Assembly: GCA_007127495.1 (NCBI GenBank)
Contig: SKZG01000478.1
Span: 1-6,363 of the forward strand
Direction: 5' to 3'
DNA from: Planctomycetales bacterium
GTDB taxonomy: Bacteria; Planctomycetota; Planctomycetia; Pirellulales; Thermoguttaceae
DNA: 6,363 nt
Both the position numbers and the translations under genes were made by a program. Below the pieces are notes generated by a model. That model saw only the letters and a list, made by a program, of their open reading frames with translations. It did not search any database and was not told the origin of the DNA. Below are positions 1 through 5,639 of this stretch, piece by piece (position 1 is the first letter of the stretch; each line of letters begins with the position of its first letter).

Positions 1-155
1 GCATTCCGAAGAGCCTACACGAAGCCCTTCGCGATGAGGCCTACGACCACCGCACGAGCATGAACAAGCTATGCATCTCGAAACTGTTGCGACTGATCGA
101 GGCCGAGCAGGAGGACGATGGGCAACCAGAAAGCGGAGACGGAGCGGACCTGTAA
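1..155 (+). CDS. HicB/CopG-like ribbon-helix-helix protein, C-terminal fragment
   Basis: The window starts inside this gene. The frame beginning at base 3 is open for 50 codons and ends with TAA at 153-155. The visible residues start IPKSLHEALRDEAYDHRTSM and continue NKLCISKLLRLIEAE, followed by an acidic, disordered-looking tail. The pattern (I/V)PxxLHxxLxxxAxxxxxSxNxLxxxxL is typical of the ribbon-helix-helix DNA-binding end of HicB-type antitoxins and related Arc/CopG proteins. In those proteins it binds operator DNA as a dimer. The N-terminal part, and any partner toxin, lie outside the window, so a toxin-antitoxin role is only a possibility. The gene converges on rnpB: its last four sense codons and its stop overlap the 3' end of the RNase P RNA gene. 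The ribbon-helix-helix call is fairly secure; antitoxin versus stand-alone regulator is undecided. Confidence 0.7.
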   Translation, partial: IPKSLHEALRDEAYDHRTSMNKLCISKLLRLIEAEQEDDGQPESGDGADL

Positions 156-583
156 GCCGGGTCTTGGTCCCGCCGTTGACGGCGGGCGACGACCATTTAT
201 CTAGGACGCCGATTACTCGGCGCCTCAAGCGATCTACCCGAGAGTCGGTGGCGGACCGGACAGGCCCGCGGGACCGCCCGGTCGAAAAATCGGCCGGGCG
301 CGTCCGCTGCTCTCTGTTTGATCTTGCACCGGGTGGGGTTTGCCTAGCCAAGCCGGTCACCCGACCTGCTGGTGAGCCCTTACCTCACCGTTTCACCCTT
401 ACCGCCCAGAACGTAACCGGGAGGCGGTTTGCTTTCTGTTGCACTTTCCCTGGCCTTACGACCGGTGGGTGTTACCCACCACCCTGTCCTACGGTGCCCG
501 GACTTTCCTCCCGCCGGGGCCTTGCACGCGCCGATCAAGTCGGGGCGGATGGTGCCTCGGCCGGCGGCCGTCCAGTCCACTCC
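141..583 (-). ncRNA. rnpB: RNase P RNA, bacterial class A
   Basis: This is the catalytic RNA of RNase P, which trims the 5' leader from precursor tRNAs with the RnpA protein. Read on the minus strand, several hallmark elements appear in the right order. GAGGAAAGUCCGGGCACC lies near the 5' end (complement of about 494-511). GCAACAGAAAGCAAACCGCC and GGUAAGGGUGAAACGGUG follow. AAACCCCACCCGGUGCAAG is the P15 region. CCUAGAUAAAUGGUCG comes near the 3' end, and GACCCGGCUUA is the last conserved block (complement of about 153-163). The ends are placed by a P1 helix: GGAGUGGACUG (complement of 573-583) pairs with CAGGUCCGCUCC (complement of 141-152), leaving one bulged G. The length is about 443 bases. 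A -10 box TATACT lies just upstream (599-604). No U-tract terminator is visible past the 3' end. The exact mature ends may differ by several bases. Confidence 0.96.
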
Positions 584-598
584 TGGCCTCCAAGGACA

Positions 599-604
599 AG
601 TATA
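599..604 (-). promoter_or_regulatory. -10 box of the rnpB promoter
   Basis: The minus-strand hexamer is TATACT, five of six matches to TATAAT. It would place the transcription start near 591-592, about 8 bases ahead of the P1 helix of the RNase P RNA. No good -35 box is seen 16-18 bases upstream; the nearest hexamer at 18 bases is TGCCCA. The position relative to the RNA 5' end is the main support. Confidence 0.5.
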
Positions 605-634
605 CCCGGAACGTCCACCGAGTGGGCAGGGAGT

Positions 635-659
635 CCTTTGTTCCGCAAAAATTGGGGAC
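635..659 (+). repeat. Possible remnant of the right-arm palindromic repeat
   Basis: Bases 635-656 match bases 5743-5764, the right arm of the palindromic repeat at 5691-5773, at 20 of 22 positions. Both copies then run into a GAC or AC. No matching left arm lies upstream, so this would be a degenerate half copy. It sits in the spacer between the rnpB and FHA promoters. A chance match is not excluded. Confidence 0.35.
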
Positions 660-687
660 GCCTTTGGTGAGCCTTGCGGTTTTCTTG

Positions 688-716
688 TTGACCACAACGG
701 GGGGAGTGAATACACT
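688..716 (+). promoter_or_regulatory. Sigma70-like promoter for the FHA-rsgA operon
   Basis: A -35 box TTGACC (688-693, five of six to consensus) is followed after 17 bases by a -10-like box TACACT (711-716, four of six). Transcription would start near 723, about 50 bases before the FHA start codon. It points away from the rnpB promoter in the same 190-base spacer. The two boxes and spacing are seen; activity is inferred. Confidence 0.5.
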
Positions 717-773
717 TGTATATGTCGTGTTCTACTAGGCATCGGGATCCGCAACGATGAGGAACGAGAAACT

Positions 774-1253
774 ATGTTCGGTGAGCTAACGCCGTTGGGT
801 GGGGGCGAATCAATTCCACTGCTGAAAAAGAGCTTAATGGTCGGCCGTCGCGAAAGCTGCGACGTCGTCTTGAGGTTTTCCAACGTGTCGGCCCATCACT
901 GCCAATTGACCGTCAGCGGCGGCTACTGGTACATCCGCGACCTGCAAAGCCGCAACGGGGTCAAAGTGAACGGCGTGCGGGTGAGCGAAAAGAGGTTGGA
1001 CCCGGGCGATACGGTCTCCATTGCCAAGCATCGGTACGAAATCCACTATTGCCCGGCCGCCTTGGGCGCCGTAGGCCCTCCGCCACCCGACGAACCCGAC
1101 AGCGACATCCTGGGCAAATCGCTGCTGGAGCGGGCAGGATTGGACCGCGGTCGCGTTGCCAAGGTGCGGGTCAGAGACGACCCGGAAGCGCAGGTAAGCT
1201 ACGACTTGAATGACGACTCGCCCGGCCAATTGCGTCATCGCGGCAGCCGTTAA
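774..1253 (+). CDS. FHA-domain protein
   Basis: This encodes 159 residues. Residues 21-92 form a forkhead-associated domain, a fold that binds phosphothreonine peptides. The family's binding residues are all present: GR at 24-25, SxxH at 39-42, and DLQSRNG with N61 and G62, followed by VNG at 65-67. A proline-rich linker (PPPP at 102-105) and a charged C-terminal tail of about 50 residues follow, containing ILGKSLLERAGL at 112-123; I recognise no domain in this tail. No signal peptide or membrane segment is seen, so it should be cytoplasmic. The ATG at 774 was chosen because GAGGA (759-763) precedes it and the FHA fold starts at once; the open frame continues upstream into rnpB, which cannot be coding. 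Only 7 bases separate its stop from the rsgA ATG, so the two are probably co-transcribed. A role linking Ser/Thr kinase signalling to the downstream GTPases is inference. Confidence 0.9.
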   Translation: MFGELTPLGGGESIPLLKKSLMVGRRESCDVVLRFSNVSAHHCQLTVSGGYWYIRDLQSRNGVKVNGVRVSEKRLDPGDTVSIAKHRYEIHYCPAALGAVGPPPPDEPDSDILGKSLLERAGLDRGRVAKVRVRDDPEAQVSYDLNDDSPGQLRHRGSR

Positions 1254-1260
1254 GCGTCTT

Positions 1261-2403
1261 ATGGCAAAGAAACGGAAGATACGCGCCGATTTTCGGAAGA
1301 ATCGGGCAATCCGCGCACGGCGCACGAGCTGGACGCGCAGCTTCCAGCAGCACGGATTTGAGGACGAGGCGCCCCTGCTCAACGAACGGATCAGTGGCAA
1401 AGGAGATCTGACGCGACGTCGAACCGTGACCGGCAACCAGGCCGGCAACGACGAGCAGCCGGGGCTCGGCGTCCAACTGGACGTCGACCTGCAATGCTGC
1501 CGCCCCGGACGCGTGCTGGCCGTAAAGGGCCTGATCAGCCTCGTTGCCGACGCCCAAGGCGAGGTCTCCCGGTGTGCTACCCGCCGACTGCTGAAAACCC
1601 TGGCCACCGACCAGCGGCATGTCGTCGTGGCAGGCGACCGGGTCATGTTCCGTCCCGTGGAGCACTCGCAACCGAAGGAAGGGATTATCGAGCGAATCGA
1701 ACCGCGCAGCCGGAGCATCTGCCGGGCAAGCCGGGGGCGGCAGCATTCGATTGTGACCAATGTCGACCAGTTGCTGATTGTCGCCAGCATCGCCGAACCC
1801 CGGCTGAAACCCAATTTGATCGACCGGCTCATCGTCGCGGCCGAAAAAGGTGGCGTTCGGCCCGTCATTTGCATCAATAAGATCGATTTGGCTGATCCCG
1901 CAGCCGTGCAGCCACTGGTGGGGGTATACAGCCAGTTGGGCTATCAGGTCCTGCTCCTCAGTGCCGAAACCGGATTTGGAGTCGAACGGTTTCAGAGGGC
2001 GCTCGCCCACAAGGAAAGCGTCGTGGCCGGGCAAAGCGGGGTCGGCAAGTCGTCCCTATTGAACGCGGTCGATCCCGGGCTGAAGCTTCGCGTGGAGGCC
2101 GTGAGCCATGAGACCGAGAAGGGGCGGCATACCACCACCACGGCCGAGTTGCTGCCGTTGGCCTTCGGCGGCTGGGTGGTCGATACGCCCGGAATCCGAC
2201 AGTTCCAGCTCTGGGACGTCGCAACCGAGGAGGTGCCCGGATTCTTCCGCGACCTCCGCCCCTATGTCAGTCGTTGCCGCTTCCCCGACTGCACCCACAC
2301 CCACGAGGGCGAGTGTGCCGTCAAAGACGCCGTCGCAGACGGCCGCATCGACGAACGTCGCTATGAAAGCTATTGCCACATTCTCAGCGACGGTGGGGGA
2401 TGA
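1261..2403 (+). CDS. rsgA: Ribosome small-subunit-dependent GTPase RsgA
   Basis: RsgA (YjeQ/CpgA) is a late-stage assembly GTPase that binds the 30S subunit and checks maturation of the decoding centre. The protein has 380 residues, near the upper end for the family, because of a basic, poorly conserved N-terminal extension starting MAKKRKIRADFRKNR. An OB-fold follows at about 70-165. The GTPase motifs are in circularly permuted order, the family signature: G4 NKID at 206-209, G1 GQSGVGKSS at 257-265, a threonine-rich RHTTTT G2 loop, then G3 DTPG at 308-311. The C-terminal zinc site is complete: C339, C344, H346 and C352 (C-x4-C-x-H-x5-C). I chose the ATG at 1261, which gives the usual basic start; an ATG at 1210 in the same frame would add 17 residues and overlap the FHA gene. 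No clear Shine-Dalgarno precedes 1261, so translation may be coupled to the FHA gene. Confidence 0.96.
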   Translation: MAKKRKIRADFRKNRAIRARRTSWTRSFQQHGFEDEAPLLNERISGKGDLTRRRTVTGNQAGNDEQPGLGVQLDVDLQCCRPGRVLAVKGLISLVADAQGEVSRCATRRLLKTLATDQRHVVVAGDRVMFRPVEHSQPKEGIIERIEPRSRSICRASRGRQHSIVTNVDQLLIVASIAEPRLKPNLIDRLIVAAEKGGVRPVICINKIDLADPAAVQPLVGVYSQLGYQVLLLSAETGFGVERFQRALAHKESVVAGQSGVGKSSLLNAVDPGLKLRVEAVSHETEKGRHTTTTAELLPLAFGGWVVDTPGIRQFQLWDVATEEVPGFFRDLRPYVSRCRFPDCTHTHEGECAVKDAVADGRIDERRYESYCHILSDGGG

Positions 2404-2485
2404 CAATGTAGCCGGCGGCAACCATACTAAAAGAGGCAGGGCTGTTTCGACTTCCTGCCACCGAAAGGCAACCAACCTAACCCTT

Positions 2486-2490
2486 GGAGG
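2486..2490 (+). promoter_or_regulatory. Ribosome binding site of hflX (GTG start)
   Basis: GGAGG at 2486-2490 stands 12 bases before the GTG at 2503. It supports the GTG start, since no in-frame ATG lies between it and the conserved N-terminal domain. The spacing is longer than ideal. Confidence 0.6.
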
Positions 2491-2502
2491 CAACCCAACA
2501 TC

Positions 2503-3846
2503 GTGTACGAAACGGAGCGCGCGGAAAGTGTCGCAAGCGAGGCCGCTATCCTGGTAGCCGTGCTAACGCCCGATCGACGGGACGGACCAGCACCGCTGGA
2601 TGAGCTTGCCGGCTTGGCGGCTACCGCCGGGGTTCACGTCGTCGGCCAGTTAACGCAACGGCTCAATGTCCCCTACGCGGCGACCTACCTCGGACGCGGG
2701 AAAGTGGACGACCTGAACCGCCTGGCCGAGTTCAACGACGCTGACGTGATCATCTTCGACAACGACCTTTCCCCAGCCCAGACCCGCAACCTCGAAAAGG
2801 TCACCGGACGGAAGGTCATCGACCGGACGGAACTCATTCTCGATATCTTCGCCAGCCGGGCGCGAACGTATCAGTCGCGGCTGGCGGTGGAACTGGCTCA
2901 GCACGAATACGCCATGCCGCGATTGAAGCGCATGTGGACCCACCTTTCCAGGCAGAAAAAAGGCGTCGGCCTGCGCGGCCCCGGCGAAAAACAACTCGAA
3001 GAAGACCGCCGGCTCGTCGAAAAACGCATTCGCGACCTCCGCCGCGAGCTTTCGGCCATCGAACGCCGCAAGCAACGCGAAGTGGCCGCACGAAGCAGTG
3101 CCATGACCGTGTCTCTGGTGGGCTACACGAATGCGGGAAAGAGCACGCTGATGAACGCCTTGACCGGCGCCGGCGTGCTGGTGCAGGATGCGCTGTTCGC
3201 CACCCTCGACACCCGCACCCGACGCTGGCAGTTGCCCGGCTGGGGCCCCGTACTGCTGAGCGATACGGTGGGGTTCATCCGCAACCTGCCGCACCACTTG
3301 ATTGCCAGCTTCAAGGCGACCCTGGAAGAAGCAAGGCAGGCCGACCTGCTCCTGCACGTCGCCGATGCCTCCAACCCCGCCGTACACGAGCAAATTGGTG
3401 CCGCCGGCCGGGTACTGGATGAACTTGGGATCCAAGAGAAGGACACCATTCTGGTGCTCAATAAGGCCGATGCCCTACCAGACCGCGCACGGCTCGACGC
3501 CTTGCTCGCGCGATATCCGGCGGCGGTCCCGGTGAGTGCGCACCGGCGCAATGGGCTGCGCCGCTTGGCAACCGCCGTTTCCGATTCGCTCAGCCGAAGG
3601 TTCCACGACGTCGATATCGAGATGGGCGTCGACAACGGCCGGCTCATGGCCTACCTTGCCGCTCACGGCGAAATCCTTTCCAAGCGATACATTGACAGCC
3701 GGGTGGTCGTCCACTGTCGCCTGGCAGAGCAATACCTTGGGCGCATCGACGAGGCCGGAGGCCACGTGCGGCCGCACGTCGCGGCGTCCGAACGTCACGA
3801 CGGCCAGCATCCGGAAACAACTTCCAAGGTCAGCGAAGTGGCGTAA
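2503..3846 (+). CDS. hflX: GTPase HflX, ribosome-splitting factor
   Basis: HflX is a cytoplasmic GTPase that binds the 50S subunit and splits stalled 70S ribosomes, notably under heat stress. The protein has 447 residues, a normal length. The N-terminal HflX domain covers about 15-190 and includes the family motifs LGRGKVDDL and, after a basic stretch, RGPGEKQLEEDRR at about 158-170. The coiled-coil linker follows (about 165-200), rich in Arg, Glu and Lys. The G domain is in normal order: G1 GYTNAGKST at 207-215, G3 DTVGF from 254, G4 NKAD at 320-323 and a VSAH G5. After it comes the C-terminal domain (about 370-425). The GTG at 2503 is the start, with GGAGG upstream. A 99-base spacer follows rsgA, without a clear promoter or terminator, so it is probably read from the same operon. 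Two ribosome GTPases side by side make a translation-quality theme likely. Confidence 0.96.
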   Translation: MYETERAESVASEAAILVAVLTPDRRDGPAPLDELAGLAATAGVHVVGQLTQRLNVPYAATYLGRGKVDDLNRLAEFNDADVIIFDNDLSPAQTRNLEKVTGRKVIDRTELILDIFASRARTYQSRLAVELAQHEYAMPRLKRMWTHLSRQKKGVGLRGPGEKQLEEDRRLVEKRIRDLRRELSAIERRKQREVAARSSAMTVSLVGYTNAGKSTLMNALTGAGVLVQDALFATLDTRTRRWQLPGWGPVLLSDTVGFIRNLPHHLIASFKATLEEARQADLLLHVADASNPAVHEQIGAAGRVLDELGIQEKDTILVLNKADALPDRARLDALLARYPAAVPVSAHRRNGLRRLATAVSDSLSRRFHDVDIEMGVDNGRLMAYLAAHGEILSKRYIDSRVVVHCRLAEQYLGRIDEAGGHVRPHVAASERHDGQHPETTSKVSEVA

Positions 3847-3890
3847 ACATGGCAAACGGGACTTGCCTCTTCCATCTGGAGTAACCGCCC

Positions 3891-4676
3891 ATGGCACGGC
3901 GAAATCTTGACGGATCGCGCGCGATTGTCACCGGCGCGTCCAGCGGCATCGGGCGGGAGCTGGTGCGGCAGATGGCGGCCGCGGGAACCCACGTTGTCGC
4001 GCTGGCCCGGCGCGAGGAGCGCTTGCGATCCTTGGCCGAGGAATCCGCGGCGGCACGCGGCGAGGTGGCCACGGTGGCCGGCGACGTGACCGATCCGGAA
4101 GTGCGGCGCCGCGCCGTCGACACGGCGCAGTCGCGGTTTGGCGGGCTCGATATCCTGGTCAATAACGCCGGGATTGGTGCGATGGGCCTCTTCGAAGACG
4201 CGGATCCGCAACGCCTGCGGCGCGTCATGGAAGTGAACTTCTTTGCCCTGGTCGAAATGACCCGCCTCGCTTTGCCGCTGCTGCGGCAGGCCTCGAAGCC
4301 CATCATTGTCAACGTCAGTTCCATTCTCGGCCGGCGCGGGGTTCCGCACAGCAGCGAATACAGTGCCAGCAAGTTCGCGGTCCACGGGTTCAGCGAGTCG
4401 CTGCGCGCCGAGCTGGCGCGGCATGGGGTCGATGTGCTTGTGGTCAGCCCCGGCACCACGGAAACCGAGTTCTTTGAAAGCGTCATCGAGCGGACCGGCG
4501 AGGCGTCCTGGCCGGAACATCGCCCTGTCTCGGCGGCTGAGGTCGCTCGGAAAACCCTTCTCGCCATACAGCGCGGGAAGCACGAAATCGTGCCGTATCT
4601 GTGGGGCAAGGTGCTGCTCGGAATGAATCGCCTTTCGCCCGCGCTAGTCGACCGCCTGATGGCCCGCTACGTCTGA
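3891..4676 (+). CDS. Short-chain dehydrogenase/reductase (SDR)
   Basis: This is a classical SDR of 261 residues, an NAD(P)-dependent oxidoreductase with a Rossmann fold; the substrate cannot be told from sequence. The cofactor motif TGASSGIG is at 14-21 and NNAG at 91-94. The full catalytic tetrad is present: N116, S144, Y157 and K161 (YSASK). Arg residues follow the glycine motif in ARREER (about 39-44), which suggests NADP(H) preference, an inference. SPGTTETEF at about 187-195 is the usual post-catalytic PG motif. No signal peptide is seen. The C-terminal part (about 230-261), with LLGMNRLSPALVDRLMARYV, resembles SDRs that act near membranes or on lipid-like substrates, but this is weak. 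The ATG at 3891 has GGAG at 3878-3881. It lies 44 bases after hflX and is probably the last gene of the operon. It converges on the next gene with only 5 bases between stops. Confidence 0.93.
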   Translation: MARRNLDGSRAIVTGASSGIGRELVRQMAAAGTHVVALARREERLRSLAEESAAARGEVATVAGDVTDPEVRRRAVDTAQSRFGGLDILVNNAGIGAMGLFEDADPQRLRRVMEVNFFALVEMTRLALPLLRQASKPIIVNVSSILGRRGVPHSSEYSASKFAVHGFSESLRAELARHGVDVLVVSPGTTETEFFESVIERTGEASWPEHRPVSAAEVARKTLLAIQRGKHEIVPYLWGKVLLGMNRLSPALVDRLMARYV

Positions 4677-4681
4677 CGCGC

Positions 4682-5434
4682 CTACAGCAGGCTTTCCAGC
4701 AGCAGGCGCATTTTGCGAAGCTCGGCCATGTGATCGATCTCGGGCATGGGCACAATGTCGACGGCCAGGACCCGGTTGTACTGATACTTGGTCAATTGGT
4801 TCACCAGCCGCCCGTACTCGACCTTGCCCTGGCCGACGCGCACCTGCAGTTGCTCCGGCGAGGTATCGCGCAGCCTGACGTGGTAGACGTGCTTCATCAC
4901 TTGTTCGAAGCGCCCGCCCTTGTGCGGCCCGCAAATAAAATGACTGGGGTCGAGGGTGATGCCAAGCCCTTCGACGTTCTGGCATATTGCGCAAGCGGTG
5001 TCGGGGTCCTGCGACATGCGACCCGTTTCCGTCAGGAGCCCCACACGCACACCTTCCTGGCCCGCCAAGGCAACCAGCCGCCGGAGGTGTCCGATTTCTT
5101 CGTTGAACGGCGTCCCCAATTCGGAGGACCGAGCCGTCACGGTAACCACCTTGATGGCCTTGGCCAGTTTGCAACAGGCGCTGAATTGCCGGTAATACAA
5201 CTCGCCGTCCTCGGTTTCCGGTTCGATGCTCAGGGCACAAACGGTCAGGCGGCGCGTGTCGCGGCAACGGCGCGTCGCCTCGTCCAGGTCGGCGAGCACT
5301 TCGGACGGCTTGATGTGCCCATCCTGCTCGTGCAACATGATTTCAATGGCGGAAAACTCCAAGTCGACCAGTCGGTTGAGGGCCTGGTCAAAAGGCAAGT
5401 CGGAAAAACAACGGGTCGTGGCAGCGACAAACAC
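4682..5434 (-). CDS. Sugar phosphate isomerase/epimerase-like TIM-barrel protein
   Basis: This 250-residue protein belongs to the xylose isomerase-like TIM-barrel superfamily (AP endonuclease 2 fold), which includes sugar isomerases, epimerases and related enzymes using a divalent metal. Barrel-strand motifs appear in the expected order: AIEIM at 29-33, a cluster ending VTVTARSSE at about 97-105, LTETG at 134-138, ITLDPSHF at 159-166, HVYHVRLRDTS at 182-192, GKVEYGRLV at 203-211 and LAVDIVP at 223-229. Likely metal ligands are E136, D162, H165, H185 and D226; the last is Asp where Glu is more common. Length fits a compact family member. The GTG at 5434 is the start because AGGAGGAG stands 7 bases upstream and the first barrel strand follows at once. 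The frame is open further upstream through the intergenic region, but that part looks non-coding. Substrate and pathway are unknown. Confidence 0.88.
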   Translation of the reverse strand: MFVAATTRCFSDLPFDQALNRLVDLEFSAIEIMLHEQDGHIKPSEVLADLDEATRRCRDTRRLTVCALSIEPETEDGELYYRQFSACCKLAKAIKVVTVTARSSELGTPFNEEIGHLRRLVALAGQEGVRVGLLTETGRMSQDPDTACAICQNVEGLGITLDPSHFICGPHKGGRFEQVMKHVYHVRLRDTSPEQLQVRVGQGKVEYGRLVNQLTKYQYNRVLAVDIVPMPEIDHMAELRKMRLLLESLL

Positions 5435-5440
5435 GGGTGA

Positions 5441-5449
5441 ACTCCTCCT
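5441..5449 (-). promoter_or_regulatory. Strong ribosome binding site of the TIM-barrel gene
   Basis: On the minus strand AGGAGGAGT precedes TCACCC and the GTG start codon, a near-perfect Shine-Dalgarno at good spacing. It is the strongest ribosome binding site in the window and decides the GTG start against longer upstream options. Confidence 0.75.
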
Positions 5450-5479
5450 GAACGGACTTCCTCGGAAACTAAGCCCCAT

Positions 5480-5509
5480 AATGTACCCATTTCCTGACCT
5501 CTTTGGCAA
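5480..5509 (-). promoter_or_regulatory. Candidate promoter of the TIM-barrel gene
   Basis: On the minus strand, -35 TTGCCA (5509-5504) is followed after 18 bases by -10-like TACATT (5485-5480, four of six). Transcription would start near 5473, giving a leader of about 39 bases. The -35 box is the left arm of the inverted repeat at 5502-5534, the mirror image of the plus-strand promoter. Confidence 0.4.
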
Positions 5510-5534
5510 CACCGAAGCTGCCAGGGTTGCCAAA
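5502..5534. promoter_or_regulatory. Inverted repeat in the divergent control region, possible operator
   Basis: TTTGGCAAC (5502-5510) and its exact reverse complement GTTGCCAAA (5526-5534) are separated by 15 bases. No T-run follows on either strand, so it does not look like a terminator. Each arm holds a TTGCCA -35 hexamer pointing outward, so a regulator bound here could control both genes. Operator function is inferred. Confidence 0.45.
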
Positions 5535-5556
5535 AGGCCGTCGCCGACGATAGAAT
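5527..5556 (+). promoter_or_regulatory. Candidate promoter of the exported-protein gene
   Basis: TTGCCA (5527-5532, five of six to TTGACA) is followed after 18 bases by TAGAAT (5551-5556, five of six to TATAAT). Transcription would start near 5563, about 77 bases before the ATG at 5640. The -35 box lies in the right arm of the inverted repeat. Confidence 0.45.
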
Positions 5557-5639
5557 GATAGATGTAGGGCAGTCGTTTCCCCGCTTGACGGAAACTGGCC
5601 CTTTCCAGGGCATGCGGGACAGCACAAAGGACGTGAACC

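Noticed and set aside
71..773. Several long open frames on both strands across the left part, including an upstream extension of the FHA frame to 429.
   Set aside because: They coincide with the RNase P RNA and its promoter region, have low-complexity Arg/Pro-rich translations, and show no domain.
1210..1260. ATG at 1210 as the rsgA start.
   Set aside because: It overlaps the FHA gene, and the start at 1261 gives the basic MAKKRK beginning that I expect for such RsgA proteins.
834..2034. Long minus-strand frames opposite the FHA and rsgA genes.
   Set aside because: They are antisense to clearly conserved plus-strand proteins; open frames of this kind are expected in GC-rich coding DNA.
2435..2459. 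GGCAGG..CCTGCC hairpin after rsgA as a terminator.
   Set aside because: Only a 6-bp stem with a 13-base loop and no T-run after it.
2417..2495. Three copies of GGCAACC in the rsgA-hflX spacer (2417, 2467, 2489).
   Set aside because: Uneven spacing of 50 and 22 bases, short length, and the last overlaps the ribosome binding site; probably chance.
3849..3884. An 11-codon frame between hflX and the SDR gene.
   Set aside because: It has no ribosome binding site and no sign of conservation; too short to support.
2650..4609. Long minus-strand frames opposite hflX and the SDR gene.
   Set aside because: No ribosome binding sites or recognisable motifs, and the plus-strand genes carry complete catalytic motifs.
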